In this document: piece by piece, positions 1 through 6,101 of the stretch
Layout: the number at the start of each line of letters is the position of its first letter
Numbering within the stretch: the first letter of the stretch is position 1
Origin: an uncultured Sphingomonas sp.
GTDB taxonomy: Bacteria > Pseudomonadota > Alphaproteobacteria > Sphingomonadales > Sphingomonadaceae
Direction: 5' to 3'
Assembly: GCA_946886845.1 (NCBI GenBank)
Contig: CAMPJH010000056.1
Coordinates: 1 to 9,554, forward strand
Length of the DNA: 9,554 nt
Notes under the pieces: generated by a model
What the model saw: only the letters and a program-made list of their open reading frames with translations
What the model was told of the DNA's origin: nothing
Database searches by the model: none
Translations under genes and position numbers: made by a program

Positions 1-2202
1 GGCGTGCTGGTCGACGACGCGATCGTCGAGATCGAGAATATCGTCCGGCACATGCGCATGGGCAAATCCGCCTATCAGGCCTCGATCGACGCCGCCGACG
101 AGATCGGCCTCGCGGTCCTGGCAACAACGATGTCGATCGTCGCGGTCTTCCTGCCGGTGGCGATGATGCCGGGAATATCCGGCCAGTTCTTCAAGAACTT
201 CGGATACACGGTCGTACTCGCGGTGCTGATGAGTTTGCTCGTCGCGCGAATGATCACGCCGATGATCGCGGCCTATTTCCTCAAGGCGCACGGCAAGCAG
301 TCGCACGGCGAAGGCTGGTTCATGGACCGCTATATGAGCATCCTTCGGTGGTCGCTCGATTCGACCAAGGCCAAGGCGATGCGGGCGAAGCTCGAAGCGG
401 TGCGGCTGCGGCCGACCTACTGGTTCGCCGAGTTCGTGTTCGTCCTGCTCGTGCTCGCCGCGTTCGCCATAACGATCTCGGCGGTGCCGGCCCTGCTCGC
501 CTCGTTCGAGCTTCCGGCCTTCCTTCCACTGCTCGCGGGTTTCGTGCTCGCGCTGGTCGCCGGCTACGCGGTCGTCAAACTGCTCGGGCTCCTAATTCGG
601 GCGACCAACGGCGGGCTCGCCCGCTATCACGTCTGGTGGGCCGGCAGGTGGAAGGCGCGCTTCCGCGACCATCGCATGTGGATCGTCGGTATCGGCTTCC
701 TCGCGTTCATGGCGACGATCGGCCTGTTCATGTCGCTTCCCAGCCAGTTCTTCCCGACCACCAATTCGGACTTCAGCCGGGTCCGGATCGAGATGCTGCC
801 CGGAACCACGATTGACCAGACCGAAGCGGTCGCCGGCAATGTCGCGGCGATCATCAACGAGCAGCCCGAGACTCTGAACGCGCTGGAAAGCATCCGCGAG
901 GGCAACGCCTTCATCTTCATCACCCTGAAGAAGGATCGCGAGAGGACGAGCATCGAATTCGAGCGTGACCTGACACCCAAGCTGGCGCAGATCGCTGACG
1001 CTCGAGTGAGCTTCCTGTCACAAGGCGGCGGTGGCGGCACCGGTCGCGATATTTCGATCATGCTTTCGGGCTCCGACCCGGTCCTGCTCAACCGGACGGC
1101 GAGCAAAATCGTCGACGAAATGAGCTCCCTGACGGAAATCCGGGCGCCGCGGGTCAATGCGGACCTGAGCCGGCCGGAACTGCTGATCAAGCCGCAGCTC
1201 GACCTTGCAGCGCAGCTCGGAGTGACGACCACGGCGCTCAGCCAGACGATCCGAATCGCGACGATGGGCGACATCGACCAGAACAGCGCCAAATTCTCAC
1301 TCGCCGATCGCCAGGTTCCGATCCGGGTGATGCTGCCGGACAATTCGAGGCAGGACCTGGAGACAATCCGCAACCTTCCGGTGCCGACGACCTCGGGCGG
1401 GAGTGTGCCGCTAAGCCGGGTTGCCGAGATCAGCTTCGGTTCGGGCCCGACGACAATCCAGCGCTACAACCAGAACCGCCGAATCTTCATCGGCGCGGAC
1501 CTCGCGCAGGGCGTGGTTAAGAGCGAGGCGATGGCCAAGATCAACGCCTTGCCGACGATGACCAAGCTACCGGCCGGCGTATCGAATGCGCCGTTTGGCG
1601 ACGACGAGTGGCAGGCCGAAATGATGCAGAGCTTCCTGATCGCCCTGGTGTCGGGCATCCTGCTGGTCTTCGCGGTGCTGGTCCTGCTCTATCGCCGCTT
1701 CATGTCGCCGCTCGTGAACATGGCGTCGCTGTTGCTGGCGCCGCTCGGCGGCCTCCTCGCCTTGGCGATCATTGGACAGCCGCTTTCGCTGCCGGTGTTC
1801 ATCGGCATCCTCATGCTGTTCGGAATCGTCGCAAAGAACTCGATCCTGCTGGTCGATTTCGCGGTGGAGATGATGGATCGCGGAATCGAGAAGTGGGAAG
1901 CGCTGATGGAGGCTGGCCACAAGCGTGCGCAGCCGATCGTGATGACCACGGTGGCGATGGTCGCAGGCATGATTCCAACGGCGATTTCCCTGTCCGGCGA
2001 TGCGGCGTGGCGGGCACCAATGGGCACGGTCGTCATCGGCGGCCTGATCATGTCGACGCTGCTGACGCTGATCATCGTCCCCGCGGGATTCAGCCTGGCC
2101 GATGGCCTTGAGAAACGGGTCGGTCCATGGCTGCGCAAGCGCGTGCTGACACTCGAGCCCGATCATCGGTCGGAAGGGCCGTCGCTTCAACCGGCGGAGT
2201 GA
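1..2202 (+). CDS. RND-family efflux pump inner-membrane subunit (HAE1/AcrB-like), 5' truncated
   Basis: C-terminal part of a proton-driven resistance-nodulation-division transporter of the inner membrane, the type that works with a periplasmic adaptor and an outer-membrane channel. The frame is open from base 1, so the gene begins upstream; counting the GTG at 4 as residue 1, 732 residues are visible. It opens in TM4 with [10 protein letters not shown]: the Asp pair (residues 4-5) matches the AcrB proton-relay aspartates. TM5 and TM6 follow (about 35-95), then TM7 (225-247), the second periplasmic porter region (about 250-535), and TM8-TM12 (540-700). [11 protein letters not shown] carries the expected TM10 lysine (residue 611), and MTTVAM (647-652) matches the conserved TM11 threonine region. 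Residues about 121-220 are an insertion absent from AcrB, with two extra hydrophobic segments. The substrate cannot be told. The adaptor gene, if linked, would lie outside the window upstream. Family confidence is high; subfamily is moderate. Confidence 0.95.
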   Translation, partial: GVLVDDAIVEIENIVRHMRMGKSAYQASIDAADEIGLAVLATTMSIVAVFLPVAMMPGISGQFFKNFGYTVVLAVLMSLLVARMITPMIAAYFLKAHGKQSHGEGWFMDRYMSILRWSLDSTKAKAMRAKLEAVRLRPTYWFAEFVFVLLVLAAFAITISAVPALLASFELPAFLPLLAGFVLALVAGYAVVKLLGLLIRATNGGLARYHVWWAGRWKARFRDHRMWIVGIGFLAFMATIGLFMSLPSQFFPTTNSDFSRVRIEMLPGTTIDQTEAVAGNVAAIINEQPETLNALESIREGNAFIFITLKKDRERTSIEFERDLTPKLAQIADARVSFLSQGGGGGTGRDISIMLSGSDPVLLNRTASKIVDEMSSLTEIRAPRVNADLSRPELLIKPQLDLAAQLGVTTTALSQTIRIATMGDIDQNSAKFSLADRQVPIRVMLPDNSRQDLETIRNLPVPTTSGGSVPLSRVAEISFGSGPTTIQRYNQNRRIFIGADLAQGVVKSEAMAKINALPTMTKLPAGVSNAPFGDDEWQAEMMQSFLIALVSGILLVFAVLVLLYRRFMSPLVNMASLLLAPLGGLLALAIIGQPLSLPVFIGILMLFGIVAKNSILLVDFAVEMMDRGIEKWEALMEAGHKRAQPIVMTTVAMVAGMIPTAISLSGDAAWRAPMGTVVIGGLIMSTLLTLIIVPAGFSLADGLEKRVGPWLRKRVLTLEPDHRSEGPSLQPAE
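364..663 (+). other. Insertion in RND pump with two extra predicted transmembrane helices
   Basis: In AcrB-type pumps a short amphipathic helix on the cytoplasmic face joins TM6 directly to TM7. Here about 100 residues separate the ILRWSLD segment from [10 protein letters not shown], where TM7 starts. The insert holds two long hydrophobic runs, at about bases 418-492 and 520-597, split by a short segment around SFELPAF. The flanks are rich in Lys/Arg ([16 protein letters not shown] before; [18 protein letters not shown] after). That fits both ends lying in the cytoplasm with a helical hairpin crossing the membrane twice, which leaves the topology of TM7-TM12 unchanged. The helix assignment is by eye. 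Confidence 0.75.
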
Positions 2203-2211
2203 TTCCGCCGG
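2191..2211 (+). terminator. GC-rich hairpin spanning the RND stop codon (possible weak terminator or 3' stabiliser)
   Basis: CCGGCGGA (2191-2198) and TCCGCCGG (2204-2211) are perfect inverted repeats of 8 bp around a 5-base loop, and the TGA stop codon (2200-2202) sits in that loop. No T-run follows, so it is not a classic intrinsic terminator. It could limit read-through or protect the mRNA end. The next gene starts 23 bases downstream, so co-transcription remains possible. Confidence 0.4.
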
Positions 2212-2233
2212 GCCGGCGCGCTATGGCGGGCCT

Positions 2234-3490
2234 ATGACTCCGGCCGCCCTCGCCCGGTTCAATCCCGCCCAGCCCGGCGCGCGCGGCATGAAGATTGCCG
2301 CCACCGGCCTGCTGGTCATGATGGCGGCGCTGTTCCTGACGGCGCGGGCGCTTGAGCCGGGCTATCCCTGGCTCGCCTGGGTCAAGGCGTTCGCCGAGGC
2401 GGCGATGGTCGGCGGGCTCGCCGACTGGTTCGCGGTGACCGCCTTGTTCCGCCACCCGCTCGGCCTGCCGATTCCGCACACAGCCATCATCCCGCGCAAC
2501 AAGGACCGGATCGGCGAAGCGCTCGCCAGCTTCATCAAGGAAAATTTCCTCGTGCCGTCGGTCGTTGCCCGGAGAATGCGCAATATCGACGTCGCCGGCG
2601 CCGCCGGCCGGTTCCTGCGAACCCCGGCGGCGGAGGGCACGCGGATTCGCCACGGCGCTTCGCGTCTCATCGCCGACGTTTTCGAAGGACTCGACGACGA
2701 GCGGCTGGGCGGCATCGTCAAGGGCGCGATCGCCGCGCGGATCCAGAAAATGGAGGTGGCGCCGCTGCTTGGTCACGCGCTGGCCTCGGCGATCAACGAG
2801 GATCGCCACGTGCCGATGCTGGAAGCGGCCATCCGCTGGATGGCGCGGGCGCTCGACGCCAACGAAGACCTGATCCGGGCGATGGTCCACAAGAAGGCCA
2901 GCTGGGTGCTCAAGCTGGCCGGGCTCGACGCCAAGCTCGCCGACGCGATCATCGACGGGCTTCGCAAGCTGACGGCGGAAATGTCGACCGATCCCGCCCA
3001 TCCGGTCCGGATCAAAGTCGAGGAAGCGCTCGCCAAGCTGGCCAACGACCTTCAGACCAATGCCGAGACCCGCGCCAAGGTCGAGGAGATGAAGGAGCAG
3101 CTCCTCGCCAACCGCTCGGTCGCGCTGTGGATCGACACGCTTTGGCAAAAGGGCCGCGAGTCGATCATCCGCGCCGCCCGCAACCCCGACGCGGCACTTG
3201 CCGGCCGGCTCGGAGAACTGCTCAAGGCGATGGGCACGTCGCTCGAGCAGGACCCGCGGATCCGCGCAGCGATCAACCAGTTCGTCCGCCGTGCGGCCGC
3301 CGGAATGGCGCAATCCTACGGGACGTCGATCGTCAAACTGGTGTCGGAAACCATCCGCAGCTGGGACGCCCGCACGGTGACGGCGCGGCTCGAGGCCGCG
3401 GTCGGGCGCGACCTCCAATATATACGGATCAACGGAACCTTGGTCGGCGGGCTGGTCGGCTTGGTTATCCACGGACTCGACACGCTTTAA
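2234..3490 (+). CDS. DUF445 domain membrane protein (YjiN-like)
   Basis: A 418-residue protein of the DUF445 family, close in length to E. coli YjiN; the biochemical role of the family is not established. The family signature is clear at residues 60-93: GGLADWFAVTALFRHPLGLP, then the IPHTAIIPRNKDRIG block. A hydrophobic helix at about 19-39 anchors the N-terminus, a second hydrophobic stretch lies at 52-72, and the C-terminus ends in a hydrophobic helix (about 398-414). The long middle (95-390) is charged and mainly helical by composition, with Ala/Lys/Glu-rich stretches that may form coiled coils. This suggests a soluble domain tethered at both ends. The start at 2234 is the furthest upstream ATG and follows a weak GGCGGG; ATG 2288 (residue 19, directly before the first membrane helix) is an alternative. 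The 31-bp gap to the RND gene permits an operon, but no functional link is known. Confidence 0.9.
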   Translation: MTPAALARFNPAQPGARGMKIAATGLLVMMAALFLTARALEPGYPWLAWVKAFAEAAMVGGLADWFAVTALFRHPLGLPIPHTAIIPRNKDRIGEALASFIKENFLVPSVVARRMRNIDVAGAAGRFLRTPAAEGTRIRHGASRLIADVFEGLDDERLGGIVKGAIAARIQKMEVAPLLGHALASAINEDRHVPMLEAAIRWMARALDANEDLIRAMVHKKASWVLKLAGLDAKLADAIIDGLRKLTAEMSTDPAHPVRIKVEEALAKLANDLQTNAETRAKVEEMKEQLLANRSVALWIDTLWQKGRESIIRAARNPDAALAGRLGELLKAMGTSLEQDPRIRAAINQFVRRAAAGMAQSYGTSIVKLVSETIRSWDARTVTARLEAAVGRDLQYIRINGTLVGGLVGLVIHGLDTL

Positions 3491-3496
3491 AAAGCG
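3483..3496 (+). terminator. Small hairpin around the DUF445 stop codon
   Basis: CGCTTT (3483-3488) is complementary to AAAGCG (3491-3496), and the TAA stop codon is at 3488-3490. A realistic fold is a 5-bp stem with a 4-base loop containing the stop codon. No T-run follows, so terminator function is doubtful. It sits at the head of the repeat-rich spacer. Confidence 0.25.
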
Positions 3497-3574
3497 CCGT
3501 TCGTCGCCGCTCGGCCCGCCCTTCGTCGAAATGAACGGAACGGTCAGCGGCGATTCACCTCGCTTCGACGAACG
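3497..3574 (+). repeat. Cluster of overlapping inverted repeats in the spacer before the TonB-dependent receptor
   Basis: This non-coding spacer holds several short perfect inverted pairs: CGTTCGTCG (3498-3506) with CGACGAACG (3566-3574); TTCGTCGAA (3522-3530) with TTCGACGAA (3564-3572); TCGCCGCT (3504-3511) with AGCGGCGA (3546-3553); and CCGTTC (3497-3502) with GAACGG (3533-3538). They compete for shared arms, so alternative folds are possible. The sequence resembles REP-like intergenic palindromes of high-GC bacteria. It could equally be a 5' leader structure of the receptor mRNA or a transcription-termination region. Confidence 0.5.
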
Positions 3575-3582
3575 CGGACGCA

Positions 3583-6090
3583 ATGAACGCCAGGACGCTC
3601 CTGTTGGCCGGAACGGCGCTGTTGATGGTCCCGGTGTCGGCTCGGTCGCAGGACGCGCCGGCCGCCGGACAGCAACCGGCCGAGGCGCCTCCCCCTGCAG
3701 CCGACGAATCGCTAGCCGAGTATGAAGAGGATGACTCGGACACCATCGTCGTTGTCGGAGCGAAGCCGCGCGGCTCGGTGATTGGCGACATTCCGCCCGA
3801 GAACGTGCTGACTCCGGCAGATGTGCGGGCGACCGGCGCGACCGACGTCACCGAGCTTCTCGATGCTCTGGCGCCGCAGATCGGCAGCGCTCGCGGTCGG
3901 GGCGGCGAACGGCCGATCATGCTGTTGAACGGCCAGCGAATCTCGAGTTTCCGCGAGCTGCGCGACCTTCCAACCGAAGCGATCAGCCGTGTTGAAGTCC
4001 TGCCCGAGGAGGTCGCCCTCAAATATGGCTATCGAGCCGACCAGCGGGTGGTGAACATCGTCCTTCGCGAGCGCTTCCGGTCGACCGTGGCCCGGGTCGA
4101 AGGTTCGGCTTCGACCGAAGGCGGCTACGGGGCAGGCGAAGCCGAGCTGACCCGGCTGATGATCGGCAAGGACAGCCGAACGAGCCTCAACCTCGACATC
4201 GAAGCCAACAGCGGCCTGACGGAGGCCGAGCGCGACATCTTGCTCGAGGACAGTTCGGAGGATTCGGAGCCGGATCCGCGCGATGCACGGACGCTGCTCG
4301 GATCAGGCCGGCAAATCACCGCCACCGTGACTCATAACCGCCAGCTCGACACGGTCGGAGCGACGGTCAATGCCGAGGTGGAGCGCAACCAGGGCCGCTC
4401 CCTGGTCGGTCTCGGCGAAAGCCTGCTGGAGCCGCTCGCGCGCGACACGACCCGCGAGAGTGCCCACGCCGGCATGGCGCTCAATGGCAATGTCGGCGAC
4501 TGGCGCTGGTCGGTGACCGGCAACGCCGACGCCGCCAGGAATGTGACGGAGACCGACCTCGATGTTGCCAGCCGCGATCGGGCAGTCTCCAGTACTTTGT
4601 CGGGCGATATCGATGCCGTGGCGAACGGCAACCTGTTTCGGCTTCCCGCCGGCGATGCGGGGGCGACAGTGCGGGTCGGCGCCAGCACCATCCATCTGGA
4701 CAACGACCGGCGCCGCGACGGCTCCGAATTCTCGACCACGCTGGGCCGCACGCGCGGCACCGCCGCGCTCAATCTCGACCTGCCGATATCGCGGCGAAAC
4801 CGCGACTTCGCCGCGCTCGGCAGCCTGACGCTCAACGGCAATGCGGGAGTCGAGCAATTGTCGGACTTCGGAACGATGACCACCCTCGGCGCCGGGCTCA
4901 ACTGGTCGCCGCTCGATCGGCTGAACCTGCTCGCCAGCTGGACTCGGGAAGAGGGCGCGCCGACCGTCCAGCAGCTCGGCGACCCTGTTCTGGACACGCC
5001 CGAGGCCCGGATCTTCGATTTCACCACCGGCGAAACCGTGCTCGTCACCGCCATCACCGGCGGCAACCGCGAGCTCGAAGCGGACCGCCGCGACGTCCTC
5101 AAGCTCGGCGGCAATTGGAAGCCGTTCGAGGAAACCGACCTGCGGCTGCGAGTCGATTACGTTCGCTCGCGGCTGACCGATCCGATTTCCAGCTTCCCCG
5201 GCCCGACGGCGGCTCTGGAGGCAGCCTTCCCCGAGCGCTTCGTCCGCAATTCGGCCGGCGAGCTGGTCAGCGTCGACCTCAGGCCGGTCAACTTCGACAG
5301 CGCCCGGCGCGACACCCTCCGGCTCGGTTTCGACTTCTCCAAATCCCTGAAGTCGGCGCCGCCGTCGCCGGCGGTCATCGAGGCGTTTCGCGCAACGCGT
5401 GCCGCGGCTGGCCAGGGCGCTCCAACCGAGGGCGGCCCTCCGCCGGGAGGCGGGCCACCGCCGGATGACGCACTGATTGTCAGGGACGGGCCGCCAAGCG
5501 GCGGCGGACGCGGCGGCGGCGGCGGGCGTTTCTTCGGCGGCGGCCGCGAAGGCGGCCGGCTGACCTTCTCGCTCACCGACACCATCACGCTGGTCGACGA
5601 AGTGACGATCCGGCCCGGCGTTCCCAAGCTCGACTATCTCGACGGCGACGCCGTCGGCCAGAGCGGCGGCCGACCGCGCCACGAGGTCGAGGCGCAGGCG
5701 GGCTATTTCAACAACGGCCTGGGCGCCCGCCTGGCGGCCAACTGGCGAAGCGGTTCGCGCGTCAATACCGCGACCGGCGACGAGCTGCGCTTCTCGCCAC
5801 TGGCGACTTTCGACCTGCGGCTGTTCGCCAACCTCGGCCAGCGCCTCGACCTTGTCGCCAAGCATCCCTGGCTGCGCGGAACCTCGCTGCGGTTCGAGGT
5901 CAGCAACCTGTTCGACTCCAAGCCCGGGGTCCGCAATTCGCTCGGCGATATACCGTTCGGCTATCAGGCGGACCTGCTCGACCCGCTCGGGCGGACCGTC
6001 AGCGTGACCTTTCGCAAGCTGTTCCTGCCGCCGCCGCGCTTCTTCCGCAGGGACGGCGCTGCAGGCGGCGGGCCGGTTGGCGAGGACTAG
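3583..6090 (+). CDS. TonB-dependent outer-membrane receptor
   Basis: An 835-residue TonB-dependent receptor, which moves a bound substrate across the outer membrane using energy passed by TonB-ExbB-ExbD. A signal peptide is clear at residues 1-22 (hydrophobic LLLAGTALLMVPVSA). A Pro/Ala- and acid-rich linker leads to a TonB-box-like DTIVVVGAKP (53-62). The plug domain spans about 70-165, with MLLNGQRI, a segment ending SRVEVLPEEVALKYGY, and VVNIVLRERF at its end. The rest is barrel-like, with alternating amphipathic strands up to GRTVSVTFRKLF (803-814). Three oddities: an acidic loop at 212-236, a Pro/Gly-rich insert at 611-658, and a 21-residue tail after the terminal-strand Phe814. The substrate is unknown; no transporter, sigma/anti-sigma pair or siderophore gene adjoins it. 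The start has only a weak Shine-Dalgarno but directly precedes the signal peptide. The stop overlaps that of the convergent peptidase gene. Confidence 0.88.
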   Translation: MNARTLLLAGTALLMVPVSARSQDAPAAGQQPAEAPPPAADESLAEYEEDDSDTIVVVGAKPRGSVIGDIPPENVLTPADVRATGATDVTELLDALAPQIGSARGRGGERPIMLLNGQRISSFRELRDLPTEAISRVEVLPEEVALKYGYRADQRVVNIVLRERFRSTVARVEGSASTEGGYGAGEAELTRLMIGKDSRTSLNLDIEANSGLTEAERDILLEDSSEDSEPDPRDARTLLGSGRQITATVTHNRQLDTVGATVNAEVERNQGRSLVGLGESLLEPLARDTTRESAHAGMALNGNVGDWRWSVTGNADAARNVTETDLDVASRDRAVSSTLSGDIDAVANGNLFRLPAGDAGATVRVGASTIHLDNDRRRDGSEFSTTLGRTRGTAALNLDLPISRRNRDFAALGSLTLNGNAGVEQLSDFGTMTTLGAGLNWSPLDRLNLLASWTREEGAPTVQQLGDPVLDTPEARIFDFTTGETVLVTAITGGNRELEADRRDVLKLGGNWKPFEETDLRLRVDYVRSRLTDPISSFPGPTAALEAAFPERFVRNSAGELVSVDLRPVNFDSARRDTLRLGFDFSKSLKSAPPSPAVIEAFRATRAAAGQGAPTEGGPPPGGGPPPDDALIVRDGPPSGGGRGGGGGRFFGGGREGGRLTFSLTDTITLVDEVTIRPGVPKLDYLDGDAVGQSGGRPRHEVEAQAGYFNNGLGARLAANWRSGSRVNTATGDELRFSPLATFDLRLFANLGQRLDLVAKHPWLRGTSLRFEVSNLFDSKPGVRNSLGDIPFGYQADLLDPLGRTVSVTFRKLFLPPPRFFRRDGAAGGGPVGED
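5413..5556 (+). repeat. Low-complexity Pro/Gly-coding tract with GGC triplet runs inside the receptor gene
   Basis: These bases encode receptor residues 611-658, almost entirely Gly, Pro, Arg and Asp, with blocks such as GGPPPGGGPPP and RGGGGGRFFGGG. At the DNA level the second half (about 5499-5555) is built from near-tandem GGC/CGG triplets, a composition prone to slippage. It is in frame and followed by normal barrel-type sequence (TFSLTDTITL), so it is a real insert in the protein and not a frameshift. Confidence 0.75.
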
Positions 6091-6101
6091 CGCCGCGGCG
6101 C
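6087..6101. other. Overlapping convergent stop codons plus adjacent 12-bp palindrome
   Basis: CTAG at 6087-6090 provides TAG on both strands: the receptor stop (6088-6090, +) and the peptidase stop (6087-6089, -). There is therefore no intergenic space. Immediately next to it, GCGCCGCGGCGC (6090-6101) is a perfect 12-bp palindrome that lies in the last codons of the peptidase gene. It could form a short hairpin in either transcript, but no T-run follows on either side. Confidence 0.6.

Noticed and set aside
2090..3583. 497-codon open frame on the minus strand covering the whole DUF445 gene.
   Set aside because: It is the antisense shadow of a clear DUF445 protein. Its translation is Arg/Asp/Gly/His-rich without domains, as expected from codon bias.
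5499..5560. GGC triplet run considered as a CRISPR-like or tandem repeat array.
   Set aside because: It is an in-frame Gly-coding low-complexity tract with no spacer/repeat structure.
4303..5865. 520-codon minus-strand open frame inside the receptor gene.
   Set aside because: Its composition is typical of an antisense frame of GC-rich coding DNA. The plus-strand receptor is continuous and has a signal peptide, plug and barrel.
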